DNA of 64,000 bases, from the NCBI RefSeq assembly GCF_003269035.1, contig NZ_QLTK01000011.1:1-64000 (forward strand). Reading direction: 5' to 3'. A model generated the notes under the pieces. The model was not told the origin of the DNA and did no database searches. It saw nothing but the letters and a program-made list of their open reading frames with translations. A program made the position numbers and the translations under genes. Numbering within the stretch: the stretch's first letter is position 1; the number at the start of each line of letters is the position of its first letter. Positions 17,279-26,688 of this stretch are shown here, piece by piece. The stretch is from Paraburkholderia bryophila (GTDB lineage Bacteria; Pseudomonadota; Gammaproteobacteria; Burkholderiales; Burkholderiaceae).

Positions 17279-17818
17279 TTAAAACAATTCCAGCTCGCCG
17301 CTGGTTTCTTCAAGCGCGCTTGTATCCGCAACGAAATCGATCGGCGCATGCGCGCAGACGCACACCGTCGCGGCGAGACGCACGTCGCCGTTGAGCGTGA
17401 TCGCGTACGACGACAGCAGCCCCGGCTTCAATTCATGCAGATGCGGCAGGCAACGCGCGTTCAGCACATACGGCGTCGACATGCCGAGGTCGGGAAAGTG
17501 GTTCAGCAATTCCTGATTCATCGCCCCGCAGCAGAGATTGCAGATTTCCAGAAAGACTTCCTTGAACGAGCGCTCGTCGGCCTCTTTCAGGTAGTACTGG
17601 CGCGCGCTGTCGTTTTCGTCGAAATGGAGAATCAGCAACAGCCGGTACACGATCGACGAAATGGTCAGAACGACCACCTGCGTATCCTGGGTCGTGCCGG
17701 CGCTCGCGTCGTCGATCGGTGCGATCTCGAACAGGTCGCCCGAATCCAGCGGCAAGCGCGCCTGCGCCGCCTTGCGGAAAATGCGGTCGAAGCTGTCCTT
17801 GGCGTGGTCCGAAATCAC
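17279..17818 (-). CDS. CheX/CheC-like chemotaxis phosphatase
   Basis: A 179-residue protein with a single CheX/CheC-like fold. The active-site type motif Glu-x-x-Asn appears in FLEICNLCCGAMNQEL (about 89-104). The family hydrolyses CheY-phosphate. The start is a GTG at 17818 that overlaps the stop of the MCP-like gene (GTGA), giving translational coupling; this start also places the first helix at ISDHAKDSFDRIF. The C-terminal end (GELELF) resembles that of the neighbouring pseudo-receiver protein (GELDLF), so the two may be related by duplication. Confidence 0.75.
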   Translation of the reverse strand: MISDHAKDSFDRIFRKAAQARLPLDSGDLFEIAPIDDASAGTTQDTQVVVLTISSIVYRLLLILHFDENDSARQYYLKEADERSFKEVFLEICNLCCGAMNQELLNHFPDLGMSTPYVLNARCLPHLHELKPGLLSSYAITLNGDVRLAATVCVCAHAPIDFVADTSALEETSGELELF

Positions 17819-18558
17819 GCCGGCACCTGATGCAGCTTCGCGTAAAACTGATTGGCAAGCGACTCGACGCTCGCCAGCGACGCCGAGATCATCTTGCCGC
17901 CCGCCTGAATGTCCTGGAACGTCGACGTGGTGGTCAGGTCGTTGCGATGCAGACTGTCGCGATAGCTCTTCGACAACTCTTCGGAGCGCGCCGCGAGCGC
18001 GCGCACTTCGCTGGCCACCACCGCGAAACCGCGGCCCGCCGGACCCGCACGCGCCGCTTCGATCGACGCGTTCAGCGACACGATCACTACATGCCGCACG
18101 ATCGACGACAACTCCTGATTCTTCGCGTGCATGTCGTGGTTCTGCGTCATCAGCGAAATCATCTGCTCGTGCCAGCGCTCGAAGGTCGCGCCCAGCCCTT
18201 TCAGACGCGCGGCTTCGCTGGCGATACGCTGAGCCTGCTGGGTCCACTGATCCTTGTCGCCGGCGAGCGCGTCGAGTGTCGCGCGCAGTTCCTCGGCGCT
18301 GGCAGACTGCTGCCGCAACTCGTCGCGCAACTGGTCGGTCAGCGCGAGCAGTTCCTGCTCGGCCTGCTCGCGCTGACGCAGCACGTCGCCATGGTCGACC
18401 TGCTGGGCCATCAGCGTATTGATCCGGGCTTCCGCTTCGGCACGCAGACGTGCGGCCAGCTTCGCGCTATGCAGCTTGTGGAGGGCAAACGCCAGCAGTG
18501 CGGTGATCGCGCTGCCGGCTGCTGCTGCCGCTAAACCATACTGTTGAATCACAACCAT
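17815..18558 (-). CDS. Membrane-anchored MCP-like signalling protein
   Basis: A 247-residue protein with one N-terminal membrane segment (AAAAAGSAITALLAFAL), a coiled coil over residues 35-120 and a chemoreceptor hairpin tip (VIVSLNASIEAARAGPAGRG, then FAVVASEVRALAARS). There is no periplasmic ligand domain. The tip reads AGPAGRGF instead of the common AGExGRGF, and the usual QTNLLALNA reads HVVIVSLNA. It could bind the upstream kinase directly, because no CheW is encoded nearby. It overlaps the next gene by 4 bases. Confidence 0.8.
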   Translation of the reverse strand: MVVIQQYGLAAAAAGSAITALLAFALHKLHSAKLAARLRAEAEARINTLMAQQVDHGDVLRQREQAEQELLALTDQLRDELRQQSASAEELRATLDALAGDKDQWTQQAQRIASEAARLKGLGATFERWHEQMISLMTQNHDMHAKNQELSSIVRHVVIVSLNASIEAARAGPAGRGFAVVASEVRALAARSEELSKSYRDSLHRNDLTTTSTFQDIQAGGKMISASLASVESLANQFYAKLHQVPA

Positions 18559-18596
18559 TCCTTGCGAAGTTCATCGCGACACGTATCGACCCGTGC

Positions 18597-20987
18597 TCAG
18601 TCCGCCATCGCGTCGAGTTTCAGTTCGCCGGTTTCACCGCGCGCGTTCACGCCGAGCGTATCCACCGCGAAGCTGTCCGGCAGGCAAACGATCGTCTGGA
18701 ACTGACGGAATGCCGCGCCCTTGTGATCGTCGGTGAACCGCAGTTCGATGCTGCCGTGCTCGCGCTTGAGGAAAGCCCGCACCGCGTCCATGCCAACACC
18801 GCGGCCCGAGACTTCCGTGACCGTTTCCGCGGTCGAGAAACCCGGCCGGAAAATGAAATCGGCAATCGTCTCGTCGCTGAGTGGTTCGTCGCTGTCGATC
18901 CAGCCGCGTTCCGCCGCGATGCCGCGAATCCGTTCGAGCGCGAGGCCGCGGCCGTCGTCGCTCAGCGTGATCTGCAGTGCGCCGCTATCCACGCCGACTT
19001 CGATATCGATCGTGCCGGCCGGCGTCTTACCGTGCGCAGCGCGCACGTCCGCGGTTTCAATGCCGTGATCCATCGAATTGCGTAGCAGATGCATGAACAC
19101 GTCGTTCAGCGTGCGGCCCGCCTGGCCACGCAGACGGTAGCCGTTGTCGTCGATCCGCACCTCCGGCGCCGGCTTGCCCAATTCGCTTGCCAGCGACGGC
19201 AGTGAATCCAGCACGCCCGACAGCGCGTCGGCCACGCTCTCGCTGCCCAGCCCCCGCAGCGTGCGGCGCATCGCATCGCGCATGGATTGCAGTTCGTGCA
19301 GTTCGCCCGCGTTGGTCTGGTCCAGCATGCTGAGCGTGCGTTGAATGTCGTCTTTCTCGACCATCACGAAGCGGCCGGCGTTGCCCGCTTCGTTGGCCGG
19401 CCCCTTACCCTTGCGGCCGAGGCTATGCTCGTTGATCTTCGCGTAGCTTTCGATCGCTTCACGCACGCGCGTCAGTTCCTGCATCAGGTGATCCTGATCC
19501 CACGGGCGGTCCGCGTCCGGCTGGCGCAGCTCGTGATAGCTCTGCTCGGTTTCGTGCACGACGTTGGTCAGATGCTGCAGGTTATACGTGCGCGCATTGC
19601 CCTTGATGGTGTGCATGTTGCGGAACAGCTCGGCAATTGCCGCGTGATCCGCCTCCGAATGCTTGCGGATAATGCGCTCGTTCTCACTGATAAACCCGGC
19701 CGAGCTTTCGATGAAGTGATGGAACTTCTCTTCGCTGACCGCGAGAATCTCGCCGATCATGTCGAGGCGACGACGCTGTTCGCTGGCTTGCGCCGCGAGC
19801 TTGCGCAATTCGGTGACGTCGCGCACGCACAGCATCAGGCGCACGATCACGTCGTTTTCGTCGGTAATCGCCGACCAGCTCAGGTCGAGGATTTTCGCGC
19901 GACCGTCGGGCATGCGCTTCGAAATCTCACCGATCAGCAGATGCTGGTTGAACACGAAGTTCATGCAGTCTTCGCCAAGGCACGCATGCGCGGCGGCGTC
20001 GACCTGCGAGAGCGCGTCCGAACCGAGATCGGTATCGCCGAACACGAGGTCCATCAGGCCGCGGCCGGCAATATCTTTCGTTTCGAAGATGTCTTCCAGA
20101 TACGCCGAGTACTCCGAGTGGATCACCGCGCCGTCGACCACGGTCAGAATACCTTGCTGCATGTTCTGCAACATCGCCTGAATGTCGGCGGTTTTCTGCT
20201 TCAGTTGCGCCGAGCTTTCCTGAATCTTCTCGATCATGCCGTTGAACGCGACGATCGAATGACCGATCTCGTCGAGCCGGCCCACCGGCACGCGGCGCGT
20301 GAAGTCCTGGCTCGACGCGATCTCGCTCATCATGGCCTGCATGCGGCTCAGCGGACGGGTGATCTGGCGGTACAGCAGCGAGCCGATCGACGTCAGCAGA
20401 ATGATCGCGATGCCGGTGACGATCGCAATCGCCGTGGTCGTGGTGGACAACGTGGCGTTCAAGGCCGTGATCGCGTCGTCTTTCTGGCGATTCTTCTCGA
20501 CGCGCAAGGTCTCGACAATGCCTTCGAGTTCATCGCGATATTGCGCGACGTTGGCGAACAGATAGGCCTGGGCGAGTTCGTTCTTGCCGTCGGCCTTCAT
20601 CTTGGCCGTTTCGGTGATCGCGGAAAAATAGTTCTCGAGGCTGTCGTTGGCTTGCGAAACCAGACCTTGCTGCGCATGGCTCGCGGCGTCTTTCGCCTGC
20701 ACGGCGAGCGCCTGTTGCAACGAGGCTTTCTTCTTCTTCAACTCGTCCTGCGCCTGCGTCACCATGTTGGCGTCGGGCGCGTAGACCAGCGTCATGGTGG
20801 CCAGTTGCACGTCCTTGACTTGCGAGACGAGGTCGGCGGAAGCGAGCGCGCTGGGCACCACGCCTTCCGTCACCTTGCGTACTTCAGCCGCGCTGCCGCG
20901 CGTCTGATAAACGGCGTAGCCGCCGATCGCCGACAAGGCGACGAACATCAAAACAACCAATAGCGTAATGCGATGACGGATAGTCAT
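18597..20987 (-). CDS. CheA-like membrane histidine kinase (HAMP-PAS-Hpt-ATPase)
   Basis: A 796-residue sensor kinase. Order: membrane segment at 8-28, a periplasmic helical domain (about 30-185), a second membrane segment (TAIAIVTGIAIILLTSIGSLL), HAMP (about 210-265), a PAS-like region (270-400), an Hpt domain with the phosphorylatable His in MHTIKGNARTYNL, then a CheA-type ATPase (LLRNSMDHGIE, LSDDGRGLALERI, SGRGVGMDAV). The chain ends about 30 residues after the ATPase, so the CheW-like P5 domain of true CheA is absent. It heads the operon; a G-rich GGGGGG lies before the ATG. Confidence 0.85.
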   Translation of the reverse strand: MTIRHRITLLVVLMFVALSAIGGYAVYQTRGSAAEVRKVTEGVVPSALASADLVSQVKDVQLATMTLVYAPDANMVTQAQDELKKKKASLQQALAVQAKDAASHAQQGLVSQANDSLENYFSAITETAKMKADGKNELAQAYLFANVAQYRDELEGIVETLRVEKNRQKDDAITALNATLSTTTTAIAIVTGIAIILLTSIGSLLYRQITRPLSRMQAMMSEIASSQDFTRRVPVGRLDEIGHSIVAFNGMIEKIQESSAQLKQKTADIQAMLQNMQQGILTVVDGAVIHSEYSAYLEDIFETKDIAGRGLMDLVFGDTDLGSDALSQVDAAAHACLGEDCMNFVFNQHLLIGEISKRMPDGRAKILDLSWSAITDENDVIVRLMLCVRDVTELRKLAAQASEQRRRLDMIGEILAVSEEKFHHFIESSAGFISENERIIRKHSEADHAAIAELFRNMHTIKGNARTYNLQHLTNVVHETEQSYHELRQPDADRPWDQDHLMQELTRVREAIESYAKINEHSLGRKGKGPANEAGNAGRFVMVEKDDIQRTLSMLDQTNAGELHELQSMRDAMRRTLRGLGSESVADALSGVLDSLPSLASELGKPAPEVRIDDNGYRLRGQAGRTLNDVFMHLLRNSMDHGIETADVRAAHGKTPAGTIDIEVGVDSGALQITLSDDGRGLALERIRGIAAERGWIDSDEPLSDETIADFIFRPGFSTAETVTEVSGRGVGMDAVRAFLKREHGSIELRFTDDHKGAAFRQFQTIVCLPDSFAVDTLGVNARGETGELKLDAMAD

Positions 20988-21268
20988 TTGAACCCCCCGG
21001 GGTCTGGCCTTCGCGTCAACCCTCGATCGGAGCAGCGCGTTTTGTGCGGAATATGGACTGACTTGCAGCGCTGCGGAGTATTGCCGAGGTTTGTTACTAA
21101 GCGATGACTACACTCCTGTTGCGATTCGCATTAAGAATTGCTAAAAAAAGAGCTAAAGTTTTTGAATGAAAAGCCGATAACCCTTCTCCGGCAATATTTG
21201 CGATTGTCACCATTCCAACAAACTGCGCGGCCAGACTGAAACGCCATTCGTTATCGTGGAGTCCACTG

Positions 21269-23041
21269 ATGAACGTCAGCGTCCGCAGCTACCTGTCCCC
21301 GACCCTTGTTCTGCTCGCCTTTGACTGGCCCGACGGCGCGATACGTCGAGATTTCCTCGGCTTCGCGATCAAACGGACACCGGGCTTTCTGTCGGCCGAT
21401 GGGCAGGAACGGGAGGCGAGCAGTTGGCTGCCCAATCGGCTCACGTTCACCGGCGTCGTGCCGGACACGCAAAAAGACGCGCCCTCGAATGAGGCGCCTA
21501 TTCAGAAATTCATGTGGTGGGATGCGCGAATCGACGAAGCGGATCGGCAAAAGTCATTCACTTATCTTGTCTATCCGGTTGTCGGTACAGCGGGCGCGCC
21601 GCAATTGCTGGACGCGCAAAAGGCCGAATGCCGGTTGACATTGCCGGCGCACATCGAAGCGAATGTCGGCTCGTGGTTCAATCGCGCCGTGGTCAGTTCA
21701 CAAGCGTTCTCGCGCAAGGTTGCCGCGTTGCATCTGGCGCCGCATGCGGCACCGTCGGCCGAGCAGGCGTTAAGCCTGCGTACCTGGCTCGCGAACGACT
21801 TGCAGGACGTCTTCGCGCTGACGCTCGGCCACGCGCATCGCGCGGCGTCAGCGGTGTATCACCTGACCGATCCGCTGTGGGCGATTCCCGCTTTCGAAGC
21901 GTTCGGCAAGAAGGCAGGCAAGGCCGCGTTGGCGATCGTGTACGACTCACATGAGGTGGAGCAGAAGGGTAAGCCGCCGGCGCCTTCGCCGAACCAGCCC
22001 GCCGTCGACCAACTCGCCGACGTCGCCACCTTTGCGCCACGCGACAAGACGCACATCATGCACGACAAGTTCATCGTCGTGGATGACGGTAATGGGCACG
22101 CATCGCCCGCGCGCGTACTCACAGGTTCCGCCAATTTCACCACCGAAGGCATCACCGAACAGGCCAACGTGCTGCATCTGTTCGAGTCGCCGGAATTGGC
22201 CACGCTTTACAGTGATCGCGCCGAAGCGCTCGCGGGTAATCCGGGAATTGCCGACACCGCGAACCTCACGCCGGGTTGGTCCGACTCGATTCAGGTAGGT
22301 AGCGCCAAGGTGCGCGTTTGCTTTTCGCCGGAGCCGAAGACGTCGCGCATGCAGATCGATACGATCGTCGACGCTATCGACAACGCGAAGCATTCGGTGG
22401 TGTTCTGCCTGTTCATGCCGACCGACGCGCCGCTGCGCGATGCCTGCTTCGCGGCGGGCGACAAGGGCAAGATGATGTTCGGCCTGGTCAATCACATCAG
22501 CGCGAAGTCGGCCGACGAAGCCGATGCCGCGCAGAGAGCGGGCAAAACTGTCGCGACCACGGCGTTGGCCAACATGGCGTTGTACCACCGCGGCCGCGAC
22601 AAGCACGACGTGATCGACGCCGAGTATTTTTCACCGGCCACCGTGCCGGCAGGGTTCGAACCGGAAATGCGCGTGTTTCCCGGCGAGCATGCGCCGAGCT
22701 ACGCGCCGGTCATCATCCACCACAAGTTTCTGGTGATCGACGCGGAGGGCGCGAATCCGATCGTCTATACCGGCTCGGCGAATATGAGCAACAACTCCGA
22801 ACACTTCAACGACGAGAACCTGCTGGAGATCCGCGATCGGCGCATTGCAGGTATTTATCTTGCCGAGTTTCTGCGGCTGTATGAGCATTACCGGGCACGC
22901 GCGTTGGCGATCCGGCAAAAGGTCGACGGCACGCACGAGCGATTGATGCTGGCGCCGGATGGGTCGTGGGCGAAGAAGTATTTCGTTGCGGGAAGCCCGG
23001 AGGCGAAGGCGCGGGTTGCGCTGGCGAACGGGGGGGATTGA
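21269..23041 (+). CDS. Phospholipase D-like protein with two HKD motifs
   Basis: A 590-residue member of the PLD superfamily, which hydrolyses or transfers phosphodiester bonds in lipids or nucleic acids. Both active-site halves are intact: HDKFIVVDD followed by GSANF (about 265-290), and HHKFLVIDAEG followed by GSANM (about 485-510). The N-terminal 160 residues are not an obvious family. No signal peptide or membrane segment is visible, so it acts in the cytoplasm or is exported by a dedicated secretion system; PLD-type effectors of type VI systems are known, but no vgrG or adaptor lies nearby. The gene is solitary. Confidence 0.85.
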   Translation: MNVSVRSYLSPTLVLLAFDWPDGAIRRDFLGFAIKRTPGFLSADGQEREASSWLPNRLTFTGVVPDTQKDAPSNEAPIQKFMWWDARIDEADRQKSFTYLVYPVVGTAGAPQLLDAQKAECRLTLPAHIEANVGSWFNRAVVSSQAFSRKVAALHLAPHAAPSAEQALSLRTWLANDLQDVFALTLGHAHRAASAVYHLTDPLWAIPAFEAFGKKAGKAALAIVYDSHEVEQKGKPPAPSPNQPAVDQLADVATFAPRDKTHIMHDKFIVVDDGNGHASPARVLTGSANFTTEGITEQANVLHLFESPELATLYSDRAEALAGNPGIADTANLTPGWSDSIQVGSAKVRVCFSPEPKTSRMQIDTIVDAIDNAKHSVVFCLFMPTDAPLRDACFAAGDKGKMMFGLVNHISAKSADEADAAQRAGKTVATTALANMALYHRGRDKHDVIDAEYFSPATVPAGFEPEMRVFPGEHAPSYAPVIIHHKFLVIDAEGANPIVYTGSANMSNNSEHFNDENLLEIRDRRIAGIYLAEFLRLYEHYRARALAIRQKVDGTHERLMLAPDGSWAKKYFVAGSPEAKARVALANGGD

Positions 23042-23119
23042 GTCGGGGCGTGCGGGGATACGTAAGCCGTGAGCGGCACCACAGGTTCTGGTGGTTGCCG
23101 CGTTTCGTCAATCCGCTCG

Positions 23120-23815
23120 TCAGCGATGCGCCGGCAAATGCTTCGACGCCTCGCGCACGGTGAGCGGTGACATGAGGTCGCCGGAAGCCGACAGAAAGCC
23201 GCTCACCGCTTGAGGCGCGTGCCACGCGTAATCCCGCAGCGCCCAGCCGATCGCTTTGCGGATGAAGAAATCGCTTTCGGCCGCAAGCGACTGCGCATAG
23301 CCGAACAGACGCGCTTCGTCGGTGTGATCGCGCCAGCCGAGTTGATGAATCATCGCCACACGTCGCACCCACAGCGATTCGTGCTGAAGCGCCGCATCCA
23401 TGATGGCCTGGGCCTGCGGCGTGTGCGTTCGGGCCGCCTTCAGCACGTCGCCGATCACGCCCGCGAGCGGATCGACGCAATCCCACCAGCAAGCGCGCTG
23501 CACGATCGCCAGTAGCGGCTCGATATCCGCCACCGCCAGCGTCTTCCACTTGCGCGCCAGCAGGTCGGTCGCGACGTATTGATATTCGCGCGCCGGCATC
23601 GTCCACACGGCATGCGCGCACGCCAGTAAATGCTCGGCGTTCTCCACCTCCAGCCGCTTGAATACCGGCAGCACCGCTTGTCGACGCAGCGGCGTGGGCA
23701 CGCCGATGAAAACGAACTGATCGCGCATGTAGGCGCGCATCGCAGGGGCTCGCTGCGCGTCGGCGAGCGGGCCGAGCGCGGCTTTGATCTCTTTGGCGAA
23801 GGTCTTGGGTGTCAT
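23120..23815 (-). CDS. DNA alkylation repair glycosylase, AlkC/AlkD type
   Basis: A 231-residue HEAT-like-repeat protein. The helical repeats and the motifs YQYVATDLLARKWK, ACWWDCVDPLAGVIGD, SLWVRRVAMIHQLGW and ESDFFIRKAIGWALRDYAW are the AlkD signature, including the tryptophan/aspartate active-site cleft. AlkD removes N3- and N7-alkylated purines. I prefer the ATG at 23815 (MTPKTFAKEI), with GGAG about 11 bases upstream; a GTG at 23827 would add four residues. The coding strand faces the iteron array immediately upstream, so any promoter lies in or next to that array. Confidence 0.88.
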   Translation of the reverse strand: MTPKTFAKEIKAALGPLADAQRAPAMRAYMRDQFVFIGVPTPLRRQAVLPVFKRLEVENAEHLLACAHAVWTMPAREYQYVATDLLARKWKTLAVADIEPLLAIVQRACWWDCVDPLAGVIGDVLKAARTHTPQAQAIMDAALQHESLWVRRVAMIHQLGWRDHTDEARLFGYAQSLAAESDFFIRKAIGWALRDYAWHAPQAVSGFLSASGDLMSPLTVREASKHLPAHR

Positions 23816-23933
23816 GGGAGAAAGCACTCCACGTGAATTTTTTGACTGCGTTCAGCGCTGCCGCATGATCTCAGGCTGTTCGTTTCCGACCGGTTCGTTT
23901 ATGCGGATCGCCGCCGAACAAGCGGACCACATG

Positions 23934-24595
23934 CTCCCGCATTCCCTCACCTTTGGATTTAAAGTGCGCGGACAGGTAGCGATATTCTCACCTCGCCATA
24001 TCCCGAATCTTCTCACCTTTGGAGTTGAGGCCGTTCCGGTTTGCCACCGCCTTTTCTGATAGCGACGAAGAGACCCCCTGGAAATCCTCACCCTATCGAA
24101 GGTGCGGGCTCCGAGCGAAGTTGACTCACCTCCTGGAATCGCTCACCTTTTGCAAGCGACCTCCTGGAACGTCTCACCTCAATTCGGTTGGTGCGTATTA
24201 AAGGTGTCAGGCGATTCTTCGTGCGACGGGCTGCCTCACGAAGAAATAGGGGCTACGTCAAGCCACTTTCGTCAAATCAGGTTAAATCTGGCTCCTGGAT
24301 AATCTCACCGCGAGTCACGACGATGCCGTCTCCTGGAACGCCTCACCGTTCGTCGTGGTGAAGTCACTGACTCGAAAACGCTCACCGCTTGCTGAGGCGA
24401 TCTCATCTCCTGGAACGTCTCACCGCTAGTCACGGTGAACTCGTTTCCGTGGAAATCTTCACCGCATAGGGCAACGGTGCGATCTCCTGGAATTCCTCAC
24501 CAGTGAGCGCGGTGACGCCGTTTCCCTGGAAATCCTCACCGCTTGTCGAAATGGCGTATCTCCTGGAATTCCTCACCATCCTGGAAACGTTCACC
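23934..24595 (-). repeat. Distal iteron-like array with 38-39 bp period
   Basis: At least 14 copies of a motif related to the origin iteron, all in inverted orientation. The first two (23934, 24000) match the origin type. From 24075 the form shifts to CTCCTGGAANNNCTCACC. Copies start at 24075, 24130, 24161, 24292, 24330, 24369, 24407, 24446, 24484, 24523, 24560 and 24578. From 24292 to 24560 the steps are 38, 39, 38, 39, 38, 39 and 37. Between copies several spacers carry GGTGA facing TCACC, making small inverted repeats such as TCACCG-N7-CGGTGA at 24420-24438. No gene is present in 23816-24624. The array may bind the Rep initiator. Confidence 0.8.
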
Positions 24596-24624
24596 TATTC
24601 ACGGTGAAGAACCACGCCACACAA

Positions 24625-25143
24625 TCAGAACTTCACCTTCACCTGAAACCCAATGGTGAACGGAAGATGATCCGACGGAATCGGTGGAATCACGATGAAG
24701 TTCGCGCCCACGCGTTTGTACTCGACCATGACGATCGGCGCGAGCACCGGCCCGATCGTATGATCGCGGCCCAAGCCCCAGTTGCCATAGTTATAGCCGG
24801 AGATGATCCCGCCCATCGCCGCGAGCCGCACGATGCCCCAGTGCGCGAACTCCGGCGCCCAGACACCGCCGCCGTAATAAGAAGGGCGGCGCAGCGAGTT
24901 GCGAAAGCCGCCGGCCGTCAGCGCCCACTGGTTGTTCAGCCAGCATTCGACACCGAGGCCTGGGTTGAATTGCTCGAAGTGAGTGCCGGGATCGGGATCG
25001 ATGTGATACGAGCCGAGCATCGCGTCGACCCACACGCCACCGTCGCACCAGCTTCCGGCGTGCGCCGCGGATGCCGCGGCGAGGCTCGCGACGAATGCAA
25101 TCGCGGTATGTCGAATAGTCTTCCTGATCTGCCGAAAATACAT
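24625..25143 (-). CDS. Exported beta-barrel-like outer-membrane protein
   Basis: A 172-residue protein with a signal peptide (IRHTAIAFVASLAAASAAHAG). The mature part alternates hydrophobic and polar residues and ends KVKF with a terminal aromatic residue, the pattern of a small outer-membrane barrel. Blocks rich in Gly, Trp and Tyr recur (FNPGLGVECWLNNQWALTAG, YYGGGVWAPEFAHWGI). The size and layout resemble lipid A-modifying barrels of the PagP/PagL kind, but I do not see a decisive active site, so function is open. It is flanked upstream by a 214-bp gap and downstream by the iteron array. Confidence 0.65.
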   Translation of the reverse strand: MYFRQIRKTIRHTAIAFVASLAAASAAHAGSWCDGGVWVDAMLGSYHIDPDPGTHFEQFNPGLGVECWLNNQWALTAGGFRNSLRRPSYYGGGVWAPEFAHWGIVRLAAMGGIISGYNYGNWGLGRDHTIGPVLAPIVMVEYKRVGANFIVIPPIPSDHLPFTIGFQVKVKF

Positions 25144-25357
25144 GTCTTCTCCGCCACCGGTCGAGCGCCGGCGTCATCTATGTTCTGGATAGTCGTGCTT
25201 GCCGCCCGTCGCGCACTGTACCTCAACCCGCACGGACCATGTGGAGGACACGCTCGGACGCGCGGGCACAAGTCGTCCCCTGCCGCCTGGAAGCAGAACA
25301 ATACCGGAGAACCGATGGCAGAGCCGTGAAGACGCGGCGGCTTTCTCGAAGGCGCGG

Positions 25358-25837
25358 TTAAAGACCGAGGTCGGACAAACTCGGATGATCGTCCGGACGA
25401 CGTCCGAGCGGCCAGTGATACAGACGGTCGGCTTCGCGGATCGGCATGTCGTTGATGCTCGCGTGGCGGTGCGCCATCAAGCCATGCTCGTCGAACTCCC
25501 AATTCTCATTACCGTAGGAGCGGAACCAGTTGTTCGAATCGTCGTGCCATTCGTAGGCAAAGCGGACGGCGATACGGTTATCGGTGAACGCCCAGAGTTC
25601 CTTGATCAGACGGTAGTCGAGCTCCTTCGCCCATTTGCGGCGCAAGAGGCCAACGATCTCCGCGCGGCCATTGGTGAACTCAGCACGATTGCGCCAGATG
25701 CTGTCGACGGTATAGGCGAGCGACACGCGCTCCGGGTCGCGGGTATTCCAGCCATCTTCAGCGGCACGCACTTTCTGGATCGCGGTTTCGCGCGTGAACG
25801 GCGGCAGCGGCGGGCGGGTTTCGGTCGGGTCGGCCAT
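25358..25837 (-). CDS. NTF2-like protein, DUF1348 type
   Basis: A 159-residue protein of the NTF2-like (cone-shaped alpha+beta barrel) superfamily, with the DUF1348 pattern: WNTRDPERVSLAYTVDSIWRN, then EIVGLLRRKWAKELDYRLIK, IAVRFAYEWHDD and WFRSYGNENWEFDEHGLMAH. Members are small cytoplasmic proteins of unknown or isomerase-like function. It follows the TetR gene by 17 bases in the same direction and is probably co-transcribed and controlled by it. Confidence 0.8.
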   Translation of the reverse strand: MADPTETRPPLPPFTRETAIQKVRAAEDGWNTRDPERVSLAYTVDSIWRNRAEFTNGRAEIVGLLRRKWAKELDYRLIKELWAFTDNRIAVRFAYEWHDDSNNWFRSYGNENWEFDEHGLMAHRHASINDMPIREADRLYHWPLGRRPDDHPSLSDLGL

Positions 25838-25854
25838 GATGTTTCCTCACTCGG

Positions 25855-26580
25855 TCAGGTTGCGGTGCGCGGGACGCGCGGGCGTTTACTTGGGTTGGTC
25901 GGTTTGCCTGGCGTGCCGGGTTGGCTCGAAGACGCTGTGGTCGCTTTCCCTGCGGGCGCGTCGGCGTTGCTGGCGGACTCCGCCTCCAATACGGTGCGCG
26001 CTACGGCCTGAGCATCGCGTGCCGCATCGGAGTCGCCGCTCACCAGCGCCACGGCAATCGCGCCATCGAGCAGCACTAGCCACTGACGCGACAGACGCGC
26101 GACACGGCGGCCCTCCATGCCCGACTCCGCCGCGAACTCATCGCACTGAGTCCGCACGAATTCGAGCAGGCGCTCTTTATGTTTGCGCGCGACGATCCGG
26201 ATCGGATCGTCCGCCGAGGCAATTTCGCCGGCCGCGTTCAGGAACGCGCAGCCGTGAAAATCCGCCGACTCGAACCATTCGCGCAGCACGTCGAACATGC
26301 CCAGCAGACGTTTTCGAGCCGTCCTGCCGCGTTGCTGCGTACCGGCGATAAACCAGTTCATCCAGCGTTCGTCACGCCGTTCGAGTGCCGCCGTCACCAG
26401 CGCATCTTTCGATTCGAAGTGCGTGTAAAAGCTTTTCCGTGCGGTGCCGGACTGCTTGACGATCGCGTCCACACCGGTGGCATGGATGCCGCCGGCGTAA
26501 ATCAACGCCTCGGCCGCGTCGAGCAACCGGTCGCGCGCGCTGCCTGACGCCGTGGATTCTGATTGAGGGTCGTTAGCCAT
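25855..26580 (-). CDS. TetR-family transcriptional regulator
   Basis: A 241-residue repressor-type regulator. The N-terminal helix-turn-helix (residues 15-60) reads RDRLLDAAEALIYAGGIHAT, then GVDAIVKQSGTARKSFYTHF, typical TetR. The C-terminal ligand domain is about 150 residues and ends with a Pro/Ser/Lys-rich tail of low complexity. It is divergent from the YceI gene across about 110 bp and is followed by the NTF2-like gene. Both are plausible targets; the ligand is unknown. Confidence 0.88.
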   Translation of the reverse strand: MANDPQSESTASGSARDRLLDAAEALIYAGGIHATGVDAIVKQSGTARKSFYTHFESKDALVTAALERRDERWMNWFIAGTQQRGRTARKRLLGMFDVLREWFESADFHGCAFLNAAGEIASADDPIRIVARKHKERLLEFVRTQCDEFAAESGMEGRRVARLSRQWLVLLDGAIAVALVSGDSDAARDAQAVARTVLEAESASNADAPAGKATTASSSQPGTPGKPTNPSKRPRVPRTAT

Positions 26581-26688
26581 GTGCGAAGAGTAGAACGATC
26601 ATTCTCCTTCGTCAAGTGTCGATGTGTTTTGCGGATGAGGAACGCGACCTGCTATCTTGATCGTGATCGGTCAACCGGAATGAACGTC

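Noticed and set aside
24292..24595. CRISPR array
   Set aside because: The 38-39 bp period suggested it, but the repeated core is short and variable, the spacers resemble each other, and no cas genes are present. The motif matches the origin iterons instead.
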